Below are positions 8,432 to 20,452 of a stretch of 64,000 bases of DNA, in pieces (position 1 is the stretch's first letter; each line of letters begins with the position of its first letter). The DNA lies in NCBI GenBank assembly GCA_964586425.1, contig CAZPHI010000003.1, positions 1 to 64,000 on the forward strand. The letters are read 5' to 3'. Origin of the DNA: CAZPHI01 sp964586425 (GTDB lineage Bacteria > Bacillota > Clostridia > Lachnospirales > Lachnospiraceae). The notes beneath the pieces were generated by a model that was given only the letters and a program-made list of their open reading frames with translations, had not been told where the DNA came from and ran no database searches. The translations under genes and the position numbers were made by a program.

Positions 8432-9490
8432 ATGGAAACAATAGTTGCAAAAATATCAGAAGATTCTAATGATAATAATATTATATATGAGAAGGCAACA
8501 GAAGTTTTAAAGAATGGAGGATTAGTAGCATTTCCAACTGAGACTGTATATGGCCTTGGTGGAGATGCTCTTGATATTAATGCAGCAGCCAAAATATATG
8601 CCGCAAAAGGCAGACCAAGTGATAATCCTTTAATTGTTCACATTGCTAATATTAATGATTTGTATAAATTATCATCAGACGTTAATGATAAAGCTATTCT
8701 TTTGGCTACGCAATTCTGGCCAGGACCACTAACAATGATACTTAAAAAGAGTGATCTTGTTCCAAAGCAGATAACAGGAGGACTTGATACCGTGGCAATA
8801 AGAATGCCCAGTCATAAGGTTGCAAGAACATTGATTGGAAAATCTGGCGTATATATTGCAGCTCCAAGTGCAAACACTTCTGGAAAGCCAAGTCCAACCA
8901 AAGCAAAACATGTAATTGATGATTTATCAGGTAAGATAGACATGATTATTCAGGATGGTTCTGTAGATATTGGAATTGAGTCGACAATAATTGATCTTAG
9001 CGAGGATGTTCCAACAATACTGCGCCCTGGCTATATAACATTAGCAATGCTTGAATCAGTTCTTGGACATGTTGAGGTTGACAAAGCTATTGCTGGTGAA
9101 ACTGTGGCAAAGGATGTTGTTCCTAAGGCACCGGGCATGAAATACAGACATTATGCGCCTAATGCAGAACTTACAATCGTTGAAGGAGATACAGAGGCTG
9201 TTGTAAGCAAAATTAATTATCTTAGCAGACAGAAGGAAACAGATGGCTTTAAAGTTGGAATAATGGCTACTGATGAGTCAAAACAAAGGTATAAGCATGG
9301 CATTGTGTATAGCCTTGGAAGCAGAAGTGATGAGGCTGAGGTTGCAAAGCATCTGTATGATTTGCTGAGGACATTCGATGATTGCGGAGTCGATTATATA
9401 TATTCAGAAGGATTTTCCAGCGAAAATGTTGGACAAGCTGTCATGAATAGATTGATAAAAGCAGCCGGACATAGTATTATTAAAGCATAG
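8432..9490 (+). CDS. ywlC: Threonylcarbamoyl-AMP synthase (Sua5/YwlC type)
   Basis: Makes threonylcarbamoyl-AMP from threonine, bicarbonate and ATP for the t6A modification of ANN-decoding tRNAs. The N-terminal YrdC domain (about 10-205) shows FPTETVYGLGGDA, KGRPSDNPLIVHI and APSANTSGKPSPT. The C-terminal Sua5 domain (about 225-350) begins after SPG-type linker APGMKYRHYAP, which is diagnostic of the long form. The length of 352 fits. It is followed 35 bases later by the LMW phosphatase gene; the same ywlC-ywlE-rpiB order occurs in Bacillus. Confidence 0.95.
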   Translation: METIVAKISEDSNDNNIIYEKATEVLKNGGLVAFPTETVYGLGGDALDINAAAKIYAAKGRPSDNPLIVHIANINDLYKLSSDVNDKAILLATQFWPGPLTMILKKSDLVPKQITGGLDTVAIRMPSHKVARTLIGKSGVYIAAPSANTSGKPSPTKAKHVIDDLSGKIDMIIQDGSVDIGIESTIIDLSEDVPTILRPGYITLAMLESVLGHVEVDKAIAGETVAKDVVPKAPGMKYRHYAPNAELTIVEGDTEAVVSKINYLSRQKETDGFKVGIMATDESKQRYKHGIVYSLGSRSDEAEVAKHLYDLLRTFDDCGVDYIYSEGFSSENVGQAVMNRLIKAAGHSIIKA

Positions 9491-9525
9491 GGAGTAGGCA
9501 GTAACGATAAAGATGGAGGCATACA

Positions 9526-9984
9526 GTGAAGAAATATAACAGAATAGTATTCGTCTGTACTGGTAATACTTGCATGAGCCCTATGGCAGCAGCAATAATG
9601 AATTATATGAAGAAAGATACAGATATATCAGTAATATCAAGAGGAATGGTCGTTTTATTTCCTGAACCATATAATCCGAAGGCTGTAGAGGTACTTGCTA
9701 ATCATAATATGGCAATGTCAGATGATTCAGCGGTTCAATTGTCAAAAGTAGATTTTGATAATGACACATTAGTTCTTACGATGAATGAGGACCAGAAGAT
9801 GCGTATATATAGAGAGTTTGATAATGCGATCAATGTATATACTCTTCATGAATACATTGGAGAAGATGAAAGTCAGACAATAGTTGATCCATATGGAAAA
9901 GGTATGGAGGAGTATGATAAATGCTTTGAAGGACTCTATAGTTTAGTGTCAAAAGCAGCAGACAAGTTATTTAACAACATTTAA
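9526..9984 (+). CDS. Low-molecular-weight phosphatase (YwlE-like) lacking the P-loop arginine
   Basis: LMW protein phosphatase fold of 152 residues; B. subtilis YwlE, in the same gene order, is a protein-arginine phosphatase. The loop reads VCTGNTCMSPMAAA, where the family needs CX5R (CTGNTCRSP): the arginine at residue 17 is Met (ATG at 9574-9576, one base from AGG). The nucleophile C11 and the general-acid DPY motif near the C-terminus are kept. Without the arginine, phosphate binding should be badly weakened, so this may be inactive or a phosphoprotein reader, unless the base is an error. GTG start six bases after GGAGG. Confidence 0.85.
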   Translation: MKKYNRIVFVCTGNTCMSPMAAAIMNYMKKDTDISVISRGMVVLFPEPYNPKAVEVLANHNMAMSDDSAVQLSKVDFDNDTLVLTMNEDQKMRIYREFDNAINVYTLHEYIGEDESQTIVDPYGKGMEEYDKCFEGLYSLVSKAADKLFNNI

Positions 9985-10011
9985 CAAATTATCTAAGGAG
10001 GATGTAAATTT

Positions 10012-10443
10012 ATGTTAGTAGCACTTGGAAGTGATCATGGTGGATTTGAATTAAAGCAGGAGATTATTGCATTACTTAATAGCAAAGGTATTGAGTATAA
10101 AGATTATGGATGCTTTGACACAAAATCATGCGATTACCCTGAATATGCAAGAGCAGTTGGCAATGCAGTAGTATCAGGAGAATGTGATAAGGGAATTCTG
10201 ATATGTGGAACAGGTATAGGTATTTCTATAGCTGCAAATAAAGTCCCAGGCGTAAGATGTGCGCTGTGTACAGATTGCTTTATGGCCGAGATGACCAGAC
10301 TGCATAATGATGCTAATGTATTAGCCATGGGTGGAAGGGTTGTTGGCCCAGGTCTTGCAGTTAAAATTGCGGATACGTTCCTTAGTACAGAATTCTCTAA
10401 TGAAGAAAGACATATAAGAAGAATTAATCTTATAGAAAAATAA
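10012..10443 (+). CDS. rpiB: Ribose-5-phosphate isomerase B
   Basis: Interconverts ribose-5-phosphate and ribulose-5-phosphate in the pentose phosphate pathway. The 143-residue protein has SDHGG near the N-terminus, the catalytic cysteine C65 in [14 protein letters not shown], and [15 protein letters not shown] with H98. AAGGAGG lies ten bases before the ATG. It follows the phosphatase gene by 27 bases and precedes upp, linking ribose phosphate supply with nucleotide salvage. Confidence 0.96.
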   Translation: MLVALGSDHGGFELKQEIIALLNSKGIEYKDYGCFDTKSCDYPEYARAVGNAVVSGECDKGILICGTGIGISIAANKVPGVRCALCTDCFMAEMTRLHNDANVLAMGGRVVGPGLAVKIADTFLSTEFSNEERHIRRINLIEK

Positions 10444-10483
10444 ATACAAAAATACAAATTTTAAAAACCGGAGGAAAATTAAG

Positions 10484-11113
10484 ATGTCAGAAGTAATTGT
10501 AATGGAGCACCCATTAATTAAACACAAAATTGGTATAGCAAGAAGAAGTGAAACAGGTTCAAAAGATTTTAGAGAGTTAATAAGCGAAGTAGCAATGCTT
10601 ATGTGCTTTGAGGCAACACGTGAATTGAAATTACAGGATGTTACGATTAAGACACCAATCTGCGAAACTGTAGTTCAAGAATTAAGAGGTAAGAAGCTTG
10701 CAGTTATTCCAATTCTTAGAGCAGGCCTTGGAATGGTTGATGGAATGTTAAGAATGATTCCAGCAGCTAAAGTAGGACATATTGGATTATTTAGGGACCC
10801 AGAGACACAGGAACCTGTAGAATATTATTGTAAACTTCCAGAGGATCTTCCAGAAAGAGAAATCTTTGTTGTTGATCCGATGCTTGCAACAGGTGGTTCT
10901 GCATCAGCAGCTATTACAATGATAAAAAAACGTGGAGCAAAGAATATTCGTTTTATGTGTATTATTGCTGCATCTGAAGGCGTAGCAAGACTTAAAGCTG
11001 ATCATCCTGATATAACTATATACATTGGTTCACTTGATGAAAAGCTTAATGAACACAAATATATTGTACCAGGACTTGGCGATGCCGGAGACAGAATATT
11101 TGGTACAAAGTAA
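10484..11113 (+). CDS. upp: Uracil phosphoribosyltransferase
   Basis: Salvages uracil with PRPP to UMP. The full length of 209 residues matches the family. Seen are the PRPP-binding loop [15 protein letters not shown], the [14 protein letters not shown] segment and the C-terminal uracil-binding stretch [22 protein letters not shown] precedes the ATG by nine bases. It is 40 bases after rpiB and 13 bases before the dCMP deaminase gene, a compact pyrimidine-salvage unit. Confidence 0.98.
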   Translation: MSEVIVMEHPLIKHKIGIARRSETGSKDFRELISEVAMLMCFEATRELKLQDVTIKTPICETVVQELRGKKLAVIPILRAGLGMVDGMLRMIPAAKVGHIGLFRDPETQEPVEYYCKLPEDLPEREIFVVDPMLATGGSASAAITMIKKRGAKNIRFMCIIAASEGVARLKADHPDITIYIGSLDEKLNEHKYIVPGLGDAGDRIFGTK

Positions 11114-11126
11114 GGAGAGGATACGA

Positions 11127-11612
11127 ATGAGCGAAAAAAGAGAAGATTACATATCATGGGATGAATATTTTATGGGTGTTGCAATTCTTTCAGGTATGCG
11201 TTCAAAGGATCCTAATACACAGGTTGGAGCCTGTATTGTAAGCAATGATAATAAGATACTATCAATGGGATATAATGGCCTTCCTGTGGGTTGTTCAGAT
11301 GATGAATTTCCATGGTGCAGAGAAGGCGATCCTCTTGACAACAAATACCTTTATACTGCGCATAGTGAGCTTAATGCAATTCTTAATTATAGAGGTGGAA
11401 GCCTTGAGAATGCAAAGATGTATGTAACATTATTTCCATGTAATGAATGTGCGAAGGCAATTATTCAGGCTGGTATAAAATGTATTGTATACCGTTTGGA
11501 TAAGTATGCTGAAAGCGCATCTGTAATTGCTTCAAAGCGAATGCTGTCAGCAGCCGGAGTGGAATACTATAGATATAAAGATACGAATAGACATATTGAG
11601 GTAGATTTGTAG
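11127..11612 (+). CDS. Deoxycytidylate (dCMP) deaminase
   Basis: Zinc deaminase converting dCMP to dUMP for thymidylate synthesis. The zinc site is H79-x-E81 (HSELNAI) with C105 and C108 (PCNEC). The N-terminal stretch SWDEYFMGVAILSGMRSKDP is typical of the dCMP deaminase family (ComEB-like). The 161-residue start at ATG 11127 follows GGAGAGG; the open frame extends back into upp but that part is an overlap artefact. It is the last gene before a strong terminator. Confidence 0.93.
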   Translation: MSEKREDYISWDEYFMGVAILSGMRSKDPNTQVGACIVSNDNKILSMGYNGLPVGCSDDEFPWCREGDPLDNKYLYTAHSELNAILNYRGGSLENAKMYVTLFPCNECAKAIIQAGIKCIVYRLDKYAESASVIASKRMLSAAGVEYYRYKDTNRHIEVDL

Positions 11613-11630
11613 ATATACATATCTGTTGAG

Positions 11631-11684
11631 ATACGCCTGTGACTGTTATACATTATGATTATAGCGGTCACAGGTGTATTTTTA
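11631..11684 (+). terminator. Rho-independent terminator after the dCMP deaminase gene
   Basis: 13-bp stem (11631-11643 with 11667-11679, one G-U pair) followed by five T residues. The stem overlaps the 3' end of the convergent DUF402 gene region. Confidence 0.85.
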
Positions 11685-12167
11685 TTCTATATGAGAGTCA
11701 AGAAAATTGGTATATTCCTTGAGTTTGCCGTTGTAGATGACTTCTAATAAGTTGTTGAGTTTGTAAAGTGTTGCAACAAGAAGATCATTGCTGATTATCC
11801 CCTTCTTACAGGCCTCAGCGAGTTCGTCAAGATCAACAATGCGTACTGAACCATCATTCTCAATAATTACATCGGCTAGTAAATCTGTAAATATATATTC
11901 ATCATCCTGCGTATTACTATTTGAAGTATGACTTGTATCAATGATATCGCAGTATATATATAAAAGATTGTTATCAGCGTCAAAGAAACGGCTGATCTTC
12001 CAGCCTTCATTCATTACGTAATAGGAACAACCATGGTTAAAAGCCAGTTTGGGATGGAGAGTGTTCCAGGTAGTAATAATAGAGTTGTTGTCGATAAATT
12101 TGATGTTGTCGTCATATAAACAGACACATTCATCAGGAATAAGACGCTTTCTTTTAAGAATTGTCAT
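11682..12167 (-). CDS. DUF402 domain protein
   Basis: Cytoplasmic 161-residue protein. The central stretch GWKISRFFDADNNLLYIYCDII and later VRIVDLDELAEACKKGII match the DUF402 family, whose better-known members include nucleoside phosphate hydrolases; the substrate here is not known. The minus-strand ATG has GGAGGTG upstream and a strong extended -10 promoter at 12209-12237. It stands alone between two convergent or divergent operons. Confidence 0.75.
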   Translation of the reverse strand: MTILKRKRLIPDECVCLYDDNIKFIDNNSIITTWNTLHPKLAFNHGCSYYVMNEGWKISRFFDADNNLLYIYCDIIDTSHTSNSNTQDDEYIFTDLLADVIIENDGSVRIVDLDELAEACKKGIISNDLLVATLYKLNNLLEVIYNGKLKEYTNFLDSHIE

Positions 12168-12208
12168 AATACACCTCCAAAACAGACCGAATAGTGGTAA
12201 TTAGGTAA

Positions 12209-12237
12209 ATTATAACAATTATACTATCGAAATTCAA
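12209..12237 (-). promoter_or_regulatory. Predicted promoter of the DUF402 gene
   Basis: Read on the minus strand: -35 TTGAAT (12232-12237), 17-bp spacer, -10 TATAAT (12209-12214) with TG extension. Confidence 0.7.
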
Positions 12238-12284
12238 TAATCAAATACAATTATAAAAAAATGTATCCACTTTATTGAATTTGA

Positions 12285-12313
12285 TAGACTTTTAAGGGCA
12301 GAAATGTTATTAT
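12285..12313 (+). promoter_or_regulatory. Predicted promoter of the ATP synthase operon
   Basis: -35 TAGACT (12285-12290), 17-bp spacer, extended -10 TGTTATTAT ending at 12313. The -35 match is only fair. Confidence 0.45.
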
Positions 12314-12347
12314 ATAAGGCAGTTGATTATGCAGATTGAGGTCATAT

Positions 12348-12641
12348 ATGCAAGAAAATAATAAGAGTGGCGGCAGAGCCTACCGTAATATTGTTCTGAT
12401 TTCACAAATCAGTATAAGTGTTATGGTTCCTATATTTATGTGCCTGTTTATTGGTATTGAATTAGACAAATATTTCTCGACATGGTTTACAATCCCAATG
12501 CTTATTTTAGGTATTCTAGCAGGTGGAAGGAATGGCTATGTGCTTGCAATGAATGCAATCAGGCGTGATGAACATGAAAAAAAGAAGGAATTTGAAGCTG
12601 AATTAAAAGATAAGCTGGAACGTCATAAGAACGATGATTAA
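12348..12641 (+). CDS. AtpZ/AtpI-type membrane protein, first gene of the atp operon
   Basis: Small protein of 97 residues with two membrane helices (IVLISQISISVMVPIFMCLF and TIPMLILGILAGG) and a charged tail. It matches the AtpZ/AtpI-like family that sits at the head of atp operons and is linked to c-ring assembly and Mg2+ supply. ATG 12348 follows GAGG by six bases; the upstream in-frame TTG at 12336 lacks a ribosome site. Confidence 0.8.
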   Translation: MQENNKSGGRAYRNIVLISQISISVMVPIFMCLFIGIELDKYFSTWFTIPMLILGILAGGRNGYVLAMNAIRRDEHEKKKEFEAELKDKLERHKNDD

Positions 12642-12664
12642 TTGAGCAGTATGGAGATATGACT

Positions 12665-13096
12665 ATGAACAAATGCTTTCAACGATTAAAGGCACTTAAC
12701 GAAGCACTTCCAGGAATGCTTGTAGGAATTGTAGCATATCTTGTTATTGGTGAGTTAATAATATTGATATTATTGCCATACAAATTCTTCATTGCAATTG
12801 GTTTTTTTGCTGGATGTGTATATTCAGCATTTGCAATAATTCATATGAGTTATGTCTTAGAACAGGTTTCATATATGTCCGGAGACGGACATGGCGCAAC
12901 TGGTAAGACAGTTCTTGGATATGGACTTAGATTATTAATAATGGCAATCATATTCGCAGGGCTTTATTTCCTATTGGGGAATGAAGTTGTTACTTTACTT
13001 GCAGCATTTGCAGGTATATTCTCAATGAAAGTAGCGGCATATATATGGCCGATTACTAATAAATTAGCAACAAAATACATTAAAAAAGGAAGGTGA
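12665..13096 (+). CDS. ATP synthase subunit I-like membrane protein
   Basis: Integral membrane protein of 143 residues with four predicted helices, between the AtpZ-like gene and atpB. Position, size and hydrophobic pattern fit the ATP-synt_I family, accessory to F-ATP synthase assembly. Sequence conservation in this family is weak, so the call relies mainly on context. ATG 12665 is eight bases after GGAG and is preferred over ATG 12659. The stop is four bases before the atpB start. Confidence 0.75.
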   Translation: MNKCFQRLKALNEALPGMLVGIVAYLVIGELIILILLPYKFFIAIGFFAGCVYSAFAIIHMSYVLEQVSYMSGDGHGATGKTVLGYGLRLLIMAIIFAGLYFLLGNEVVTLLAAFAGIFSMKVAAYIWPITNKLATKYIKKGR

Positions 13097-13100
13097 GAAA

Positions 13101-13826
13101 GTGGGAAACACATACATTGATGTGGGCGTGGCTAATGGCTCAGACTTTATGATTAAGTATCTTGCTGATGTCAAGATTGGTGATCAGACTGTTCATATAA
13201 CAACAACACATGTAGCGTTGCTTGTTGTATCGCTGGCAATTATTGTAATGGCTATTATAGCAAGAGTTATTATCAATAAAAAAGATGCATCAGATACACC
13301 AGGAGCATTCCAGAATATTGTTGAAATAGCAATCGAGATGCTTGGTAATCAGGTTAAGTCAATCATGGGCACGAACGCGTTCCGTTTTGTCAATTATATT
13401 ACGGCAATATTCATTTTTATATTGATTAGTAATGTTTCCGGACTGTTTGGACTAAGGCCGCCAACGGCTGACTATGGCGTTACACTGCCACTTGGTCTCA
13501 TAACCTTTGGAATGGTACATTATAATGGTGTTAAGAAGAATAAGGTAGGGCATTTTACTGCATTATTTAAACCATTTCCATTGCTGTTCCCAATTAATCT
13601 TATTGGTGAACTTGCTGTACCACTATCTCTTTCGTTACGTTTGTTTGGTAACGTAATGTCAGGAACTGTTCTGATGGGACTGATATACAGTCTATTACCA
13701 ATCTTCTTAAAGTTTGGCTTACCATCAGTACTTCACGTATACTTTGATGTATTCTCAGGATGCATTCAGGCATATGTATTTGCAATGTTAACAATGGTAT
13801 ATGTTAACGACAAAATTGCCGACTAG
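13101..13826 (+). CDS. atpB: F0F1 ATP synthase subunit a
   Basis: Membrane stator subunit that forms the two ion half-channels next to the c-ring. The 241-residue protein has five to six helices and the conserved arginine R180 in LSLSLRLFGNVMSG. The C-terminal helix IQAYVFAMLTMVYVND is typical. It starts at GTG after AGGTGAG. It stands directly before atpE in the standard a-c-b-delta-alpha-gamma-beta-epsilon order. Confidence 0.97.
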   Translation: MGNTYIDVGVANGSDFMIKYLADVKIGDQTVHITTTHVALLVVSLAIIVMAIIARVIINKKDASDTPGAFQNIVEIAIEMLGNQVKSIMGTNAFRFVNYITAIFIFILISNVSGLFGLRPPTADYGVTLPLGLITFGMVHYNGVKKNKVGHFTALFKPFPLLFPINLIGELAVPLSLSLRLFGNVMSGTVLMGLIYSLLPIFLKFGLPSVLHVYFDVFSGCIQAYVFAMLTMVYVNDKIAD

Positions 13827-13870
13827 ATTAGTGGCGAAAAGATTATATAACTAACAGGAGGACTTTTAGT

Positions 13871-14119
13871 ATGAATGGACAGGATTTTATTTATGGTATG
13901 TCAGCAGTTGGTGCTGGTATCGCAATGATCGCAGGTGTAGGTCCTGGTATTGGACAGGGTATCGCAGCAGGACACGCAGCAGCTGCTGTAGGTCGTAACC
14001 CAGGAGCTAAGTCAGATATTACATCTACAATGTTACTTGGACAGGCCGTTGCAGAGACAACAGGTCTTTACGGATTCGCTGTAGCTATCATCTTAATGTT
14101 CGTTAAACCTTTTAAATAA
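13871..14119 (+). CDS. atpE: F0F1 ATP synthase subunit c with Na+-type ion site
   Basis: Ring-forming proteolipid of 82 residues, two helices and a polar loop (GRNPGAKSD). The ion site reads Q29 on helix 1 and V60, E62, T63, T64 and Y67 on helix 2 ([11 protein letters not shown]). This matches the pattern of Na+-binding c subunits such as Ilyobacter tartaricus (Q32, V63, E65, S66, T67, Y70) apart from Ser to Thr. I infer a sodium-driven enzyme; experiment would be needed. AGGAGG lies nine bases before the ATG. Confidence 0.97.
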   Translation: MNGQDFIYGMSAVGAGIAMIAGVGPGIGQGIAAGHAAAAVGRNPGAKSDITSTMLLGQAVAETTGLYGFAVAIILMFVKPFK

Positions 14120-14159
14120 GATTTATGAATATTATAGCTGATAGAGAGGAGGCGAAATC

Positions 14160-14756
14160 TTGGAATTCTTAAGTAGTATGATTACTCTGACAGCTGATGT
14201 CACTAATACGGTAGCTGCCGTAGCAACAGAAGCAGCAGAGACAGAAAGATTATTCGGCCTTGATTTTCAGACAATTTTTGATACATGCATAACTGCAGTT
14301 AATGTGTTTGTCATGTTTGTTCTTTTATCTTATATTCTTTTCAATCCAGTAAGGAATATGTTAAAGAAGAGACAGGATAAGATTACTAGTGAGCGAGAAA
14401 CTGCAAAAGCAGATATGGAATCTGCACAGGCTTTGAAAGCAGAGTATGAAAGCAAATTAAAGAGTGTCGATAAAGAGGCAGAAGTTATATTAAGTGAAGC
14501 CCGTAAGAAGGCTTTGGGAAAAGAACAGCAGATTGTCGCAGAAGCCAAAGAGGAAGCCGCAAGAATTATTGCCCATGCCAATGACGAAGCTGAGTTAGAG
14601 AAGAAGCGCGTTATGGATGAAGTTAAACAGGAGATTATCTCTGTTGCAACTGTTATGGCTGGTAAAGTGGTTTCACAGGCAATGGATACACAGGTAAGTG
14701 ATGCTCTTATTGATGAGACTTTGAATGAAATGGGTGATGATACATGGCTAAGCTAG
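14160..14756 (+). CDS. atpF: F0F1 ATP synthase subunit b
   Basis: Peripheral stalk protein of 198 residues. One membrane helix (about 43-62, AVNVFVMFVLLSYILFNPV) is followed by a long charged Ala/Glu/Lys coiled coil that dimerises and binds delta. The start is TTG seven bases after AGGAGG, an uncommon codon in this operon. The N-terminus before the helix is unusually long and Thr/Ala-rich. It overlaps atpH by 13 bases, implying coupled translation. Confidence 0.93.
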   Translation: MEFLSSMITLTADVTNTVAAVATEAAETERLFGLDFQTIFDTCITAVNVFVMFVLLSYILFNPVRNMLKKRQDKITSERETAKADMESAQALKAEYESKLKSVDKEAEVILSEARKKALGKEQQIVAEAKEEAARIIAHANDEAELEKKRVMDEVKQEIISVATVMAGKVVSQAMDTQVSDALIDETLNEMGDDTWLS

Positions 14757-15292
14757 TTTCCACAACTTATGGTGATGCAATATTTGAACTCGCAGTAAGC
14801 GAGAACAAAGTAGATTCATTATATGAGGAAGCAGCGGCAGTCGTTGAAGCATTTACCAATAATAATGAATTAGTTAAATTATTGAATCATCCAAAGATTG
14901 ATAATAATGAGAAAAAGAAAGTTGTTGAGAACATCTTTCAAAACTTTGTGTCGAAAGACATGACAGGACTGCTGATATTGATGGTATCAAAACAGAGACA
15001 TAATGATATCGTTAGTACATTAAAGTATTTCCAACAGAGAGTGAAGGCATATCGTCATATTGGCGAAGCAAGCGTAACTACAGCTGTTGAACTTACAGAA
15101 GAACAGAAATCACGAATTGTTAAGAGACTGTTAGAAACAACTTCATTCGTTAAATTTGAGATGAGTTATTCAATTGATTCATCACTTATTGGAGGAATGG
15201 TAATCCGCATAGGTGATAGAGTTGTTGACAGCAGTATTAAGACTAAATTAGACGAGCTATCAAAAGAACTGAAGAACATTCAGTTAGCATAG
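14744..15292 (+). CDS. atpH: F0F1 ATP synthase subunit delta
   Basis: Soluble stator subunit linking the alpha3beta3 head to b; 182 residues as expected. It has the N-terminal helical bundle (YGDAIFELAVSENKVDSLYEE) and the C-terminal motif IGGMVIRIGDRVVDSSIKTKLDEL, which is diagnostic of delta/OSCP. ATG lies inside the 3' end of atpF. Expression is probably set by coupling to atpF. Confidence 0.96.
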   Translation: MAKLVSTTYGDAIFELAVSENKVDSLYEEAAAVVEAFTNNNELVKLLNHPKIDNNEKKKVVENIFQNFVSKDMTGLLILMVSKQRHNDIVSTLKYFQQRVKAYRHIGEASVTTAVELTEEQKSRIVKRLLETTSFVKFEMSYSIDSSLIGGMVIRIGDRVVDSSIKTKLDELSKELKNIQLA

Positions 15293-15305
15293 ACTTGTAC
15301 TTTGA

Positions 15306-16835
<1,530 letters not shown>

Positions 16836-16857
16836 CAGTCAGGAAGGGTGAGACATT

Positions 16858-19127
<2,270 letters not shown>

Positions 19128-19136
19128 GTGTAGCTT

Positions 19137-19538
19137 ATGGCAGAAGGAAAATTCAAATTAAAGATTATATCACCAGACAGAGTATTCTTTGAAGATGATA
19201 TAGACATGGTTGAATTGACAACTAGTGAAGGTGAGATAGGAATATATGCTCAGCATATCCCATTAACTGCAGTAGTTGAACCATGTGCAGTTCATATTCA
19301 TATGAATGGTGAGATTAAGAAAGCTGCCGTTCATTCAGGATTTGTTGAGATCTTAAAAGATCAGGTCACAGTTCTTGCAGAGATTGCAGAGTGGCCGGAA
19401 GAGATTGATATAAACAGAGCCAATGAAGCGCGAATCAGAGCGGAGAGAAGATTAAACAGCCATGATTCTAATGTCGATACATTAAGAGCTGAGATGGCAT
19501 TGAAGAGATCAATAGCACGAATTAAAGCTGTAGACTAG
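19137..19538 (+). CDS. atpC: F0F1 ATP synthase subunit epsilon
   Basis: Rotor subunit and intrinsic inhibitor of F1, 133 residues: N-terminal beta sandwich (FKLKIISPDRVFFEDDIDMVEL, GEIGIYAQHIPL) and a C-terminal helical hairpin (about 90-133). The ribosome site is weak (AGGTG), suggesting coupling to atpD. It is the last structural gene of the operon and is followed by a strong hairpin. Confidence 0.96.
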   Translation: MAEGKFKLKIISPDRVFFEDDIDMVELTTSEGEIGIYAQHIPLTAVVEPCAVHIHMNGEIKKAAVHSGFVEILKDQVTVLAEIAEWPEEIDINRANEARIRAERRLNSHDSNVDTLRAEMALKRSIARIKAVD

Positions 19539-19564
19539 ACATAGAATCAAATAAATATATGAAT

Positions 19565-19618
19565 AAACTCCCATCAAGTGGTAATACTTTGTGTAAATCA
19601 CTTGAAGGGAGTTTTTTT
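19565..19618 (+). terminator. Terminator hairpin overlapping the ywmB ribosome site
   Basis: Long stem (19565-19580 with 19599-19614, one A-A mismatch) followed by seven T residues ending at 19618, directly before the ATG at 19619. The 3' arm contains GAAGGGAG, the best ribosome site for that ATG, so the hairpin would both end transcription and hide the site. Confidence 0.8.
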
Positions 19619-20386
19619 ATGAGTAAAAGAAGTACATTTCGATGGATAGCAATATTCTTTTGTTTTGGCTTGTGGATTTATACAGCAATAACGGCATTGA
19701 CAGGTAACGCAAAAGACAAAGAGGGACGGGTCGTCACAGCATTTACCAAGGCAAAATGTATTGACTGTAAAAGCAATATTGGTGCTTTTGGACAATATGG
19801 AGTGCTCTATCTTAACGATAATGCTAAAGAAACCATTCTAAGGGATATGGCAAAAAAAATTGGGATTAATAATTATATAATAAGCAAAGATGAGGAAGAA
19901 AATATCAGTACAATGCAGCTTACACAGACGGCAAAGAACGGTGAGGTCGTATTGAAGGTAATTACGGTTGAACGAGCTGTTGAGAGCAGCGTAATTGAGG
20001 CGAGACAATATATAAGTATTGAGATTGGGCTGAACTCTTCCACAGAGGGTACGCTAGCATATGAGAAGATAGTGAAGGATATAATCAAAGGTTTTGGAAT
20101 TGACACTCAGGTTACGGTAACAATGTCAGGCGCAATTAACGGAAAATTAGACAGTGCACTGAAAGATGTTGTCAAAGATGATATTCTTGAGGAACTAGAT
20201 GCCAAAGTTGTGTCGGAACAGTGTAATGATGAACTTTACACCGTATATGCGTATACGGATAACATTGATGATTATGTATCAATGGCATCAAGCAAGATTA
20301 ATTTGAATCTATCGATGAGTTATAATGAAGAGAAGGATATAACGGAAGTTGTGCTGGCAACACCGCTTAACAGTCAGCCGGATTAA
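19619..20386 (+). CDS. ywmB: YwmB-like secreted protein
   Basis: Protein of 255 residues with an N-terminal hydrophobic segment (WIAIFFCFGLWIYTAITAL) that acts as signal or anchor, then a mixed alpha/beta body. It resembles the YwmB (DUF1779) family, and ywmB also directly follows the atp operon in Bacillus subtilis; the call leans on that synteny. Role unknown. ATG 19619 is preferred to the in-frame ATG 19559 because of GAAGGGAG upstream and because translation then starts at a proper signal sequence. Its start region lies in the terminator hairpin. Confidence 0.65.
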   Translation: MSKRSTFRWIAIFFCFGLWIYTAITALTGNAKDKEGRVVTAFTKAKCIDCKSNIGAFGQYGVLYLNDNAKETILRDMAKKIGINNYIISKDEEENISTMQLTQTAKNGEVVLKVITVERAVESSVIEARQYISIEIGLNSSTEGTLAYEKIVKDIIKGFGIDTQVTVTMSGAINGKLDSALKDVVKDDILEELDAKVVSEQCNDELYTVYAYTDNIDDYVSMASSKINLNLSMSYNEEKDITEVVLATPLNSQPD

Positions 20387-20452
20387 ATGCTGATAACATT
20401 ATGAACTTACCTGCATATACTATTATATATTAACATAATAGGAGCAAAAGCA

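Noticed and set aside
19559..19618. Upstream ATG start for ywmB at 19559
   Set aside because: No ribosome site; the extra 20 codons are the terminator stem and precede the signal sequence.
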